Shown one piece after another: positions 6,763 to 14,905 of a DNA stretch of 36,033 nt (positions are counted from its first letter, which is position 1; each line of letters starts with the position of its first letter). The stretch spans positions 1-36,033 of the forward strand of contig JAFLRP010000158.1 in assembly GCA_022511515.1 (NCBI GenBank), read 5' to 3'. This DNA comes from Acutalibacter sp. GTDB lineage: Bacteria > Bacillota > Clostridia > Oscillospirales > Acutalibacteraceae. A program made the translations under genes and the position numbers. Below the pieces are notes generated by a model. The model worked only from the letters and a program-made list of their open reading frames with translations. It did not search any database and had not been told where the DNA came from.

Positions 6763-7443
6763 ATGACAAGGAAAAAAGAAGCAAAGAAAAAAGGGTGGTT
6801 CTATGCGTTTGGGCAGTTTTTGCTGCGGCTGTTTTACTACCCGGTCTACCGCATCAAAGTGTTTGGCAGGGAGAACGTGCCGGAGACCGGCCCGGTCCTG
6901 CTGTGCTGTAACCATGTGGCCATGAAGGACCCGGTGCTCTTGGGCATTGCCCAGCGCCGGCAGGTGTTCTATATGGCAAAGGAAGAGCTGTTCCGCAACG
7001 GGTTCATCGGTGCGGTACTCAGAGGATTGGGAGCGTTCCCGGTCAAGCGGGGCACCGGCGGCACGGACGCCCTGGAGGAAGCCTACGCCCTATTGAATGA
7101 CAACGCCATGGTGGGGGTGTTTATCGAGGGCACCCGTTCCAAGACGGGAGAGTTGCAGCGTCCGAAAACGGGGGCAGCCCTGCTCCATTACCGCACGAAG
7201 GCGTCTGTTGTGCCGGTCTGCATCACCGGAAGCACGGGGAAATGGGCCATTCCCTTCAAACGGACAGAGGTGCGGTTCGGCAAGCCCATGACCGCGGCGG
7301 AATTGAACATTCCCGACGATTCCAGTATGCAGCTACGCAGGGCAAGCCGCACTATCATGGCAAAAATTGCCGATTTGCGGGCGGAATCCCGGAAATCTCT
7401 GGGACTGCCGGAGCAGAGGCCTGACACGGGGGAGGAAAACTGA
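6763..7443 (+). CDS. plsC: 1-acyl-sn-glycerol-3-phosphate acyltransferase (PlsC family)
   Basis: A 226-aa membrane-associated acyltransferase that makes phosphatidic acid from lysophosphatidic acid. Family motifs are in order: the HX4D box as NHVAMKDP (about residue 50), the FPVKRGTGG block, the FIEGTRSKTGEL block (usual FPEGTRS, here with Ile for Pro) and VVPVCITGS. A hydrophobic N-terminal helix (FYAFGQFLLRLFYYPVYRI) after a basic start is expected to anchor it to the inner face of the membrane. GAGAGGGAG precedes ATG 6763. The stop codon at 7441-7443 is one base before the GTG start of ispH-rpsA, so translation is coupled. cmk-plsC-ispH/rpsA is a common clostridial order. Confidence 0.93.
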   Translation: MTRKKEAKKKGWFYAFGQFLLRLFYYPVYRIKVFGRENVPETGPVLLCCNHVAMKDPVLLGIAQRRQVFYMAKEELFRNGFIGAVLRGLGAFPVKRGTGGTDALEEAYALLNDNAMVGVFIEGTRSKTGELQRPKTGAALLHYRTKASVVPVCITGSTGKWAIPFKRTEVRFGKPMTAAELNIPDDSSMQLRRASRTIMAKIADLRAESRKSLGLPEQRPDTGEEN

Positions 7444-7444
7444 C

Positions 7445-9559
7445 GTGCCTGTGACAGTGGCAAAAACCGCCGGATTCTGTTTTGGGGTGGACCGGGCGGT
7501 CAGCACCGTATATGAGCTTTTAGAACAGGGGAAAAAGGCGGCGACGCTGGGCCCCATCATTCACAATCCCCAGATCGTGGAGGATTTAAAACGCCGGGGC
7601 GTGGAGATCGTCAATTTTCCGGCGGATACGCCGCCCGGTCATACGCTGGTGATCCGCTCTCACGGCGTGCCGGGGAGCGTCATGGAGGAAATCAAAGAGC
7701 TGGGGCTGTCCTATGTGGACGCCACCTGCCCTTTTGTGAAAAAAATCCACGAATTGGCAAGGAAAGCGGGAGAGGAAGAAAAGGTATTTCTGCTCTGCGG
7801 GGATGAAAATCACCCGGAAGTACAGGGAATTATCGGCCATTGCGGCGGCGAACACTATGTGATCCGGGACAGCGAAGCACTGGAAAATTTGCTGAAAAAT
7901 CATCCGGATTTGCAAAAAAAATCGACGGTAATCGCCGCTCAGACCACTTTTCACACAAAAGAATGGCAAAAATGTTTGGAAACGCTGAAAAAAGTATGGA
8001 CTAATGCCGCAGTTTTTGCTACAATATGTAATGCAACTGCGGAGCGTCAGGAAGAGGCACGGTCTCTTGCCCGGCAATGTGACCGAATGGTCGTGATCGG
8101 CGGCAGGGACAGCTCCAACACCGCAAAGCTGCGGGATATCTGCGCGGAATACTGCGAAACCTATCTCGTGGAGAGAGTGGACGAGCTTCCGGACCTGCCC
8201 AAAGGACTTCGTGTTGGCATCACTGCGGGAGCTTCCACGCCCGCAAGCATTATAAAGGAGGCACAAAACACCATGGCAGAAGTAAACAGCAATGAGCAAA
8301 ATTTTGAGGAGATGCTTGAGGAATCCCTCAAAAGCTTAAATACAGACGAAAAGGTACACGGTGTCGTCGTGGGTATCTCTCCCACCGAAGTGTACGTGGA
8401 CGTCGGAAGGAAGCAGGCAGGCTTTATCCCCGTCGCGGAATTGTCCAACGACCCGACGGCGCGCCCGGAAGACTTGGTCAAGCTGGGCGATGAGATGGAA
8501 CTTTTGATCATGAAGACCAACGACCAGGAAGGCACCATTATGCTGTCCAAGCGCCGCGTGGACGCAATGCGGGGCTGGGAGGACATCGAGAAGGCCCAGG
8601 AATCCGGCGAAGTGCTGGAAGGCAAGGTCGTGGAGGTCATCAAGGGCGGCGTCATCGTTTTGAAAGACGCCATGCGCATCTTCGTTCCCGCTTCTCAGGC
8701 TACCGCAACCAGGGGCGAAGAGCTGGAACCCCTGAAGGGACAGATCGTCAAGTTCCGCATTATCGAAGTCAACCGCCAGCGCCGCCGCGCGGTGGGCTCC
8801 ATCCGCAGCGTGCTCCGGGACGAGCGCAGAGCCCGGCAGGAGGAGTTCTGGGCGAACATCGAGGAAGGACAGCAGTTTAACGGCACGGTCAAGTCCCTTA
8901 CCGATTTCGGCGCGTTTGTAGATTTGGGCGGCGTGGACGGCATGGTCCATATTTCCGAGCTGTCCTGGAATCGTCTCCGCCATCCCAGCGAGGCAGTGTC
9001 GGTAGGCGACCCCATCAATGTGTATGTCAAGTCCCTGGATAAGGAAAATCATAAAATCTCCCTGGGCTACAAGCGTCCTGAGGACAACCCCTGGCTCAAG
9101 ATGGAGAGAGAGTATCCCGTAGGCACCGTGTGCGAAGCGACTGTGGTGGGTCTCACTCAGTTCGGCGCCTTTGCCAGCGTGATCCCCGGCATCGACGGAT
9201 TGATCCACATTTCTCAGATCGCCGATCACCGTATTGAAAAGCCCCACGACGTGCTGAAGGTGGGCGACGTGGTAACAGTGAAGATCACCGAGATCGACTT
9301 TGACCGCCACAGAGTGTCCCTGTCCATCCGGGCGCTGTTGGAGGAGCAGAAGGCCGCCGAGGATGAGGCTGCCGCCAACGCTCCCGAGGAGGAAGTTGTT
9401 TATGTGTCCGGTGAGACGGAGACTCATGCCCTGACTGAGGAGACTCCCGTCGAGGAAGCCCCGGTTGAAGAAGCTCCTGTAGAGGAACCGGCGGAAGAAG
9501 CTCCTGCCGAGGAGACTCCCGCAGAAGAAAGCACCGAAGAGGCTCCTGCTGAGGAATAA
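7445..9559 (+). CDS. ispH-rpsA: Fused IspH (HMBPP reductase) and ribosomal protein S1
   Basis: A 704-aa fusion. Residues 1-276 are IspH, the [4Fe-4S] enzyme that makes IPP and DMAPP in the last step of the MEP pathway: cluster cysteines C12 (AGFCFGV), C95 (DATCPF) and C195 (ICNATAERQ), substrate histidines H40, H73 and H123, and E125. Residues 277 on carry four S1 RNA-binding domains (VHGVVVGISPTEVYVDVG; LEGKVVEVIKGGVIVL; FNGTVKSLTDFGAFVDLG; CEATVVGLTQFGAFASV), then an acidic tail of about 45 residues made of EEAPVEE/EEAPAEE-like repeats. GTG 7445 is chosen for its GGAGG 9 bases upstream. A strong internal Shine-Dalgarno before Met277 suggests S1 is also made alone. Such fusions are known in Clostridia. 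Confidence 0.95.
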   Translation: MPVTVAKTAGFCFGVDRAVSTVYELLEQGKKAATLGPIIHNPQIVEDLKRRGVEIVNFPADTPPGHTLVIRSHGVPGSVMEEIKELGLSYVDATCPFVKKIHELARKAGEEEKVFLLCGDENHPEVQGIIGHCGGEHYVIRDSEALENLLKNHPDLQKKSTVIAAQTTFHTKEWQKCLETLKKVWTNAAVFATICNATAERQEEARSLARQCDRMVVIGGRDSSNTAKLRDICAEYCETYLVERVDELPDLPKGLRVGITAGASTPASIIKEAQNTMAEVNSNEQNFEEMLEESLKSLNTDEKVHGVVVGISPTEVYVDVGRKQAGFIPVAELSNDPTARPEDLVKLGDEMELLIMKTNDQEGTIMLSKRRVDAMRGWEDIEKAQESGEVLEGKVVEVIKGGVIVLKDAMRIFVPASQATATRGEELEPLKGQIVKFRIIEVNRQRRRAVGSIRSVLRDERRARQEEFWANIEEGQQFNGTVKSLTDFGAFVDLGGVDGMVHISELSWNRLRHPSEAVSVGDPINVYVKSLDKENHKISLGYKRPEDNPWLKMEREYPVGTVCEATVVGLTQFGAFASVIPGIDGLIHISQIADHRIEKPHDVLKVGDVVTVKITEIDFDRHRVSLSIRALLEEQKAAEDEAAANAPEEEVVYVSGETETHALTEETPVEEAPVEEAPVEEPAEEAPAEETPAEESTEEAPAEE
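8254..8275 (+). promoter_or_regulatory. Internal ribosome-binding site and start for free-standing S1
   Basis: AAAGGAGG (8254-8261), a full Shine-Dalgarno match, lies 11 bases before an in-frame ATG (8273-8275) exactly at the IspH/S1 junction. Re-initiation here would give an S1 protein beginning MAEVNSNEQNFEEMLEESL. Confidence 0.6.
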
Positions 9560-9605
9560 TCAAAAAATATAGGCGTGAAAAGGGTCGAAGTTTTAATGCT
9601 TCGAT

Positions 9606-9647
9606 ACTCCCGCCGGGTCTTTTCGGAGAGCCGGGGGAGTTTTCCTT
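9606..9647 (+). terminator. Terminator after ispH-rpsA
   Basis: ACTCCCGCCGG (9606-9616) pairs with CCGGGGGAGT (9631-9640) with one bulged G, followed by TTTCCTTT. A smaller TCGAAG/CTTCGA hairpin precedes it. It separates ispH-rpsA from secDF. Confidence 0.75.
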
Positions 9648-9741
9648 TGATATTGGGCCTATTCAATTTGGAAAGCAGTAAAAAAATCTTGACGGCCCGT
9701 GATTGATAAAGAGCGGGCGGTCAAATTGGAGGCAAAAACCC

Positions 9742-12048
9742 ATGAAGCGAGTAAAGAAACCTGTCTTTTTTGTCGTGCTGATTTTGATAGCGGCGCTGGT
9801 GTATACGTCTTTGTTCGGCGTGTACATGCAGAATGGCGACTTCAAGATCACGACCATTAAAGGGGCAGAGAATATCCGGTGGGGTATCGACATTCGGGGC
9901 GGCGTGGAAGCCACCTTCAGTCCTGCCGGAGATGTACAGGCCACCAATGAGCAGCTAAACTCCGCCAAGGAGATTGTGGAGACCCGTATGGTGTCCCAGA
10001 ACATCACGGACTATGAGCTGTATACCGACGTGACCAACAACCGGATCATCGTCCGTTTCCCCTGGAAAAGCGACGAGACGGATTTTGACCCTGAAGCGGC
10101 TATCAACGAGCTGTCCGCCACCGCTCTCTTGACCTTCTGCGAGGGCACCGACCACAGCAACGTCATTCTGGACGGCTCTGAGGTGGTCAGCGCCCAGCCG
10201 GCCATCAGCACGAATCAGGAGACCGGCGCCACCCAGTACGTGGTTTCTCTGGAATTCAACGATTCAGGCAAACAGAAATTCGCCGAGGCTACCCAGCGGC
10301 TGGTGGGCCAGACCATCTCCATCTGGATGGACGACGTCATGCTTTCCGCTCCCACGGTAGACGAAGCGATCACCAACGGACAGGGCCAGATCAGAGGCTC
10401 CTTTACCAGTGAGGAAGCCACAAAGCTGGCGGCTCAGATCCAGGCGGGCGCTCTGCCTTTCGCCCTGGAAACTTCCAACTTCAACGCCCTGGCTCCCACT
10501 TTGGGCTCTCAGGCGCTGGAGGCCATGCTGATCGCGGGTATCATCGCCTTCATCATCATCTCCATTCTGATGATCGTCTGCTTCCGGCTGCCCGGCGTGG
10601 TGGCTGTTATCAGCTTGGCAGGTCAGATGGGCGTGATCTTTGCTTCCGTTTCCGGGTTCTTCCCCAACATGAATTCCTTTACCATGACGCTGCCCGGCAT
10701 TGCCGGTATTATCCTCTCCATTGGTATCGGCGTGGACGCCAACGTCATCACCGCCAGCCGTGTCCGTGAGGAGCTGCGCAACGGCAAGTCCCTGGACGGC
10801 GCATTGCAGAGAGGTTTCCAGAGCAGCTTCTGGGCCATCTTTGACGGCAACATTACCACGGCTATCGTGGCTATCATGCTGATGGGCGTGTTCGGGCCCA
10901 GCAACATTTTGTCCATGATCTTCGGCGAGTCCACCACCGGCTCCATCTTCTCCTTCGGCTACACCCTGCTGATCGGTATCATCGCCAACTTCATCATGGG
11001 CGTGCTCGCCACCAGACTGATGACTTTGTCTCTCGCGAGCTTCAAGTGCTTCCACAAGAAATGGCTCTTCGGCGTTTCCGATAAGGATACTCAGCCGGAG
11101 ACTGCCAAGAAAGAATGGAATTTCGATTTTATCAGCAACAGAAAGATTTTGTTCCTGATCCCCGCCGTGCTCATCGTGGTGGGCCTCATCGCGGGCATGA
11201 TCGTCGGGCCCAAGCTGGACATTCAGTTTGCCGGCGGCGCCATGATCCGCTATTCCGTGGACGGCGAGGAGGTTTCTTCCGACAGCATCCAGTCTGTCAT
11301 TAAGGACGAGCTGGGCAGAGATTGCTCCGTGACGGTGAGCCAGGAGATCAATTCCAACGCCAAGAACGTGACAGTGTCCTTCTCCGGCAACCAGAGTCTG
11401 ACCCCGGACGAGCAGACCGAGGTGGCAACCGTCCTGAGCGAAGCTTTTGACGAGGCCAACTTCACCCTGCTGGAATCCAACTCCGTAGACGCTACCATGG
11501 GCGCAAGATTCTTCCAGAAGTGTCTGGCCTGCTTTGTGTTGACCACTGTGCTGCTGCTGGTGTATATCGCCCTGCGTTTTAAGAAGATCGGCGGACTCTC
11601 CGCCGGTGTGACCGCCATCATCGCGTTGCTTCACGACATTATCCTGTCGTTCATCGTGTTCGTCATCTTCGGCATGGCCATCAACGATATCTTCATTGCC
11701 GTCGTGCTGACGATTCTTGGTTACTCTTTGAACAGCACCATCGTCATTTACGACCGTGTCCGTGAAAACCGCCGGAAGATGGGCCCCCGTGTGAGCTACG
11801 AGGAGATTCTCAACGCCAGCTTGAACCAGACTTTGGGACGCACCCTGCTGACTTCACTGACCACGTTCCTTGCACTGCTGGTGGTTTGCATCGTGGCGGC
11901 AGTTTACGGCATCAACACGGTTATTGCCTTCTCGCTGCCCATGATGGTCGGCGTGGTGGCCGGCTGCTTCTCCTCTCAGTGCGTTGCTCCCTGCCTCTTT
12001 GCTGTCTGGCAGATTCGCAAGCGGGAGCGTTTGGACGGGAAGAAGTAA
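9742..12048 (+). CDS. secDF: Protein translocase subunit SecDF (fused)
   Basis: A 768-aa membrane protein joining SecD and SecF, the proton-driven accessory subunits of the SecYEG translocon that pull exported proteins across the membrane. The SecD half (about 1-445) has one N-terminal membrane helix (FFVVLILIAALVYTSLFGVY), GIDIRGGVEATF (the D1 motif), a large outer P1 domain, and five helices with IGIGVDANVITASRVREEL. The SecF half starts about residue 455 (FISNRKILFLIPAVLI) with DIQFAGGAMI and later ILGYSLNSTIVIYDRVREN. ATG 9742 is chosen because GGAGG lies 9 bases upstream; an in-frame GTG at 9703 has none. It forms its own transcription unit between two terminators. Confidence 0.96.
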   Translation: MKRVKKPVFFVVLILIAALVYTSLFGVYMQNGDFKITTIKGAENIRWGIDIRGGVEATFSPAGDVQATNEQLNSAKEIVETRMVSQNITDYELYTDVTNNRIIVRFPWKSDETDFDPEAAINELSATALLTFCEGTDHSNVILDGSEVVSAQPAISTNQETGATQYVVSLEFNDSGKQKFAEATQRLVGQTISIWMDDVMLSAPTVDEAITNGQGQIRGSFTSEEATKLAAQIQAGALPFALETSNFNALAPTLGSQALEAMLIAGIIAFIIISILMIVCFRLPGVVAVISLAGQMGVIFASVSGFFPNMNSFTMTLPGIAGIILSIGIGVDANVITASRVREELRNGKSLDGALQRGFQSSFWAIFDGNITTAIVAIMLMGVFGPSNILSMIFGESTTGSIFSFGYTLLIGIIANFIMGVLATRLMTLSLASFKCFHKKWLFGVSDKDTQPETAKKEWNFDFISNRKILFLIPAVLIVVGLIAGMIVGPKLDIQFAGGAMIRYSVDGEEVSSDSIQSVIKDELGRDCSVTVSQEINSNAKNVTVSFSGNQSLTPDEQTEVATVLSEAFDEANFTLLESNSVDATMGARFFQKCLACFVLTTVLLLVYIALRFKKIGGLSAGVTAIIALLHDIILSFIVFVIFGMAINDIFIAVVLTILGYSLNSTIVIYDRVRENRRKMGPRVSYEEILNASLNQTLGRTLLTSLTTFLALLVVCIVAAVYGINTVIAFSLPMMVGVVAGCFSSQCVAPCLFAVWQIRKRERLDGKK

Positions 12049-12071
12049 TCCGTTTTCAATAATCGAGCAGA

Positions 12072-12114
12072 AAAGAACCGTGGAAAGGGAAACCTTTCTA
12101 CGGTTCTTTTGTTT
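12072..12114 (+). terminator. Strong terminator after secDF
   Basis: A 17-bp stem with one G-T wobble (12072-12088 with 12093-12109) and a GAAA loop, followed by TTTGTTTG. Because its left side is A-rich it may also serve the convergent sodC gene. Confidence 0.88.
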
Positions 12115-12139
12115 GCTTTGATCAAGTGAACTAAAAAAA

Positions 12140-12646
12140 TTATCGTATTTCCCCGCAGGCGATCATGGCGCCGGCGTTGCCGGAGGGCTGGGTGGTGAAA
12201 TCGTCCGGCCCGGCGTGAATGATGACTGTGCGCCCCAAAATATCCCGAATAGTAAAGCGGGAGGTGAGAAAGGTCGTCCAAGCGTAGCCGTTTCTGGCAA
12301 ACAGCGGGGGCAGGTCACCCATGTGGAGGGGATGGGGATTCTCCTGAGGATTCAAGTGTCCACCCGCCTCGGTAAATTCCGGAGAAAACGCCTCGGAGTT
12401 TTCCCGTTCCGGTGTACTCCCGCAGCTTCTCCCGCTGTGGATGTGAAATCCGAAAATGCCCGAGGGGTTTTCCTCCTGCCCCGGCAGACCCCAAATTTCC
12501 GCCAGCACCAGAACGCCTGCCTGCGTCTGAAAAAATTTCACGCTTCCCAAAAGCCTCGGATGTGTTTGATTTCCCCGAACTGCCGCCCAGGCGTTGGCCC
12601 GGCGGGTCAGTCTGTGGCAAAAAGCCTGTGTGTTGCTGCTGATCAT
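12140..12646 (-). CDS. Cu/Zn superoxide dismutase family protein (cytosolic type)
   Basis: A 168-aa protein of the SodC fold, which converts superoxide to oxygen and peroxide. Expected ligands are present: Cu by H68, H70 (GFHIHSG) and H144 (IIHAGPDD); bridging H97 (GGHLNP); Zn by H105, H108 and D111 (HPLHMGD); disulfide C75-C164. The guiding active-site Arg of classical enzymes (GNAGxR) is Met161 here (NAGAMIACGEI), and the zinc loop is shortened (H105-x2-H108). No signal peptide is seen, unlike most bacterial SodC, so it is probably cytosolic, as in other clostridial members. The start at 12646 has GTGAGGG close upstream. It converges on secDF. Activity should not be assumed because of the Met substitution. 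Confidence 0.88.
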   Translation of the reverse strand: MISSNTQAFCHRLTRRANAWAAVRGNQTHPRLLGSVKFFQTQAGVLVLAEIWGLPGQEENPSGIFGFHIHSGRSCGSTPERENSEAFSPEFTEAGGHLNPQENPHPLHMGDLPPLFARNGYAWTTFLTSRFTIRDILGRTVIIHAGPDDFTTQPSGNAGAMIACGEIR

Positions 12647-12786
12647 TCCCTCACCGTCTTTCCTCTTTTCTTTACGGCTGCCCTACATTTTTATGTGCAA
12701 ATATTCTTTTGTACCACCAATAACGCATATTTCTGTCTTCCCCGGCAAACCCTAAAAAGAAATCGGACAGCAGGGGGAGACAAATC

Positions 12787-13089
12787 ATGAGCAAGAAAAG
12801 AAAGCCTATAGAATACCACGAACACGACACGCCGGTGGAAAAAATTTTCCCCGACATCTCCGGCGTGGCTTCCGCCAACGAATGCACCGGCCTGATGTAC
12901 AAAACGCCCGTCGACGCCGGAGAATGGGAATCCTACCAGGAGCTTTCCTCCATGGAAATCCCCAATGAGGAGAAGGAGGACGGGGAACTCTTGACAGAAA
13001 AGCTCCGGCATGCCAAAACCGCCGAAGAGACAGGCGACGCGGTGGAGGAGGCCGTCGGCGAGTACAGTCCAAAACACATGAAAGAATGA
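12787..13089 (+). CDS. Small acidic conserved protein, function unknown
   Basis: A 100-aa hydrophilic, acidic protein beginning MSKKRKPIEYHEHDTPVEKI and FPDISGVASANECTGL, followed by a Glu/Lys-rich, likely disordered or helical tail. The N-terminal block looks like that of small conserved hypothetical proteins in Oscillospiraceae (recalled resemblance, not checked). One Cys (ECTG); no membrane segment or signal. A GGGGGAG site lies about 8 bases upstream of ATG 12787. It is the only gene before the 58-bp tandem repeats and their terminator, and the repeats start 3 bases after its stop, so they are probably in its 3' untranslated region. Confidence 0.7.
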   Translation: MSKKRKPIEYHEHDTPVEKIFPDISGVASANECTGLMYKTPVDAGEWESYQELSSMEIPNEEKEDGELLTEKLRHAKTAEETGDAVEEAVGEYSPKHMKE

Positions 13090-13092
13090 AAA

Positions 13093-13267
13093 ACCTGCGG
13101 TCGGGCGGCCGGCTGTTCTTTTGCAAGAACTATCTTCTCGGGTAAAAAAGACCTGCGGTCGGGCTGCCGGCTGCTCTTTTGCAAGAACTATCTTCTCGGG
13201 TAAAAAAGACCTGCGGTCGGGCGGCAAGCCGTTCTCCTGCAGGAACAATCTTCACGGGCAGAAAAAG
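13093..13267 (+). repeat. Three 58-bp tandem repeats
   Basis: Units begin at 13093, 13151 and 13209 with ACCTGCGGTCGGGC. Units 1 and 2 differ at 2 of 58 positions; unit 3 is more diverged and one base longer. Each holds a small hairpin, best as GTTCTT-TTGC-AAGAAC in unit 1 and altered in units 2 and 3. The period is not a multiple of three, so no frame repeats and the block is unlikely to be coding. There are no spacers, so it is not CRISPR. It lies in the 3' region of the upstream small gene and merges into its terminator. Confidence 0.9.
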
Positions 13268-13297
13268 CGAAGCATTTTGCTTCGCTTTTTCTTTTTG
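13262..13297 (+). terminator. Terminator after the tandem repeats
   Basis: A perfect 13-bp stem (AAAAAGCGAAGCA at 13262-13274, complement at 13278-13290) with a TTT loop, followed by a T-rich run. Confidence 0.9.
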
Positions 13298-13305
13298 TTT
13301 CTTAT

Positions 13306-13334
13306 TTACTTGTGTGAGTGGACTATGCTACAAT
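13306..13334 (+). promoter_or_regulatory. Candidate promoter for the serine hydrolase-GH127 operon
   Basis: TTACTT (13306-13311), a 17-bp spacer and TACAAT (13329-13334), 33 bp before the ATG at 13367. Confidence 0.6.
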
Positions 13335-13366
13335 AATATTACCAATGATCGGGAGGAGTATATACT

Positions 13367-14881
13367 ATGGAATTACAACGAGTTTCGCCGGAAAGCGTGG
13401 GGATCCCCTCGCAGGCCGTTTCGGAAATGCTGGATGAATTGTACCGTTACGGCATCGAGATGCACGCCTTCATGCTGCTGCGGCACGGCAAGGTCTGCGC
13501 CGAGGGAAGCTGGAACCCCTACAGGCCGGGCGTCCAGCACAGCATGTTTTCGTTCAGCAAGAGTCTGACCTCCACCGCCATCGGCTTTGCCCGGCAGGAG
13601 GGAATCCTTTCTCTGGACGAAAAGCTGGTGGACATTTTTCCGGATAAGATCCCCGATGATCCCAGTGAAAACCTGAAAAAGGCGGAGATTCGCCACCTTT
13701 TGATGATGGGCTGCGGCCACGAGAACGAGATCGAGTGGGACGGCGGCGACTGGATCACCACCTTTCTGCACCATCCCTTCGTGTACGAGCCGGGTACCCA
13801 TTTCCTGTACAATACCGCCGGGACCAACCTGCTCTCTGCCATTTTGACCCGGAAAACCGGGCAGACCTTGACCCAGTTTCTCCGTCCCCGTCTGATGGAG
13901 CCCCTGGGACTGTCCGATATTCCCTGCCATGCTTTGCAGGACGGTACGGAAATGGGCGGCGCCGGCTGCTCCCTGACCATCGAGGACATGGCCAGATTTA
14001 CCCAGTTTGTGGCCAACAAGGGCAAATGGGAGGGCAAGCAGCTACTGGAAGAAAGTTGGTTTGAAGAGGCCACCAAAAAACAGATCGAAAACCGGGGCGC
14101 AGGCTGGGACGGCGACCCCGACTGGCAGGTGGGCTACTGCTATCAGTTCTGGCGCTGCGAGCCGGAGGGCGTGTTCCGAGGGGACGGCGCTTTCGGTCAG
14201 TACGGTATTGTCTTTACCAAACAGGACGCGGTTCTGGTGATCCAGTCCGCTTCCATGCGGCTGCAGGCGGTGCTGACCTCTGTCTGGGAGAAATTGCTGC
14301 CCGCTATGAAAGAGGAACCCCTTCCGGAAAATGAAAAAACGCTGGAATTTTTGCAGCACCGTCTGAACAATTTGGAGCTGAACCCCATGCTGAGCATGCG
14401 AAATCCCTGGGCGGAGAAATCTTTGGACGGCAAGGTGTTTTTGCCCGATCAGCCCGCCCCTGCCATGACCGACCTGATCGGCGGCGCAGGGAAATTCACG
14501 CCCGACGGCGGCAAGCTGCTGTCTTTGGGCTTCCGGTTCCGGGGGGACGACGCCGCTCTGCTTTGCAGACAGGATGACTGCGAATATGAAATTAAGCTGG
14601 GCCTTACCGGCCATTTCGACCTTTCCGACGTGAACGGCGTGCCCTACGGCGCAAACGGCTGCTGGAAGGGCGGCAATCAGTTGGAAGTGGAGTTCCGCAA
14701 CACCACCAAGGTCACAGGCAAGCGGGTAACTTTCACCTTTCTTGAAAAAAAATTGACGGTCACGGCTTTGTCCACTCAACCGGAGGGAGGCCTGAACGAC
14801 GATCCCACCCCGGAATTGACCTTCACCCTGTCCGAGGGCGAGGCCGAGACCAAGGGCAAAATGTACTGGGAAACAAAATGA
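13367..14881 (+). CDS. Beta-lactamase-related serine hydrolase (class C/DD-peptidase fold)
   Basis: A 504-aa protein with a class C beta-lactamase-type domain (about 1-330). The nucleophile motif SxxK is SFSK in HSMFSFSKSLTSTAIGFA; the second motif region reads FLYNTAGTNLLSAIL (Tyr as likely base, with Asn-Thr in place of the classic YxN); GDGAFGQYG occupies the third-motif position. The C-terminal 170 residues form a separate, mostly beta domain typical of esterase-like members. The family includes esterases, D-aminopeptidases and penicillin-binding-like proteins, so the substrate is uncertain. No signal peptide, hence cytosolic. GGGAGGAG precedes the ATG. It shares a transcription unit with GH127 25 bp downstream, which suggests a carbohydrate-ester substrate (inference). 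Confidence 0.85.
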   Translation: MELQRVSPESVGIPSQAVSEMLDELYRYGIEMHAFMLLRHGKVCAEGSWNPYRPGVQHSMFSFSKSLTSTAIGFARQEGILSLDEKLVDIFPDKIPDDPSENLKKAEIRHLLMMGCGHENEIEWDGGDWITTFLHHPFVYEPGTHFLYNTAGTNLLSAILTRKTGQTLTQFLRPRLMEPLGLSDIPCHALQDGTEMGGAGCSLTIEDMARFTQFVANKGKWEGKQLLEESWFEEATKKQIENRGAGWDGDPDWQVGYCYQFWRCEPEGVFRGDGAFGQYGIVFTKQDAVLVIQSASMRLQAVLTSVWEKLLPAMKEEPLPENEKTLEFLQHRLNNLELNPMLSMRNPWAEKSLDGKVFLPDQPAPAMTDLIGGAGKFTPDGGKLLSLGFRFRGDDAALLCRQDDCEYEIKLGLTGHFDLSDVNGVPYGANGCWKGGNQLEVEFRNTTKVTGKRVTFTFLEKKLTVTALSTQPEGGLNDDPTPELTFTLSEGEAETKGKMYWETK

Positions 14882-14905
14882 ACCCACCAGAGAAAGGATA
14901 TGCTT

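Noticed and set aside
10264-11634. 456-aa open frame on the minus strand
   Set aside because: Antisense shadow of secDF; low-complexity His/Gln/Gly-rich translation without motifs.
12215-12790. 191-aa plus-strand open frame
   Set aside because: Antisense to the Cu/Zn SOD gene, whose ligands are all conserved on the minus strand.
12691-13248. Minus-strand repeat protein across the 58-bp repeats
   Set aside because: The period is not a multiple of three, so the reading frame changes at each unit; the frame also runs antisense to the small acidic protein gene.
13093-13267. Possible CRISPR array
   Set aside because: The 58-bp units are contiguous with no unique spacers and are too long for repeats; no cas genes are nearby.
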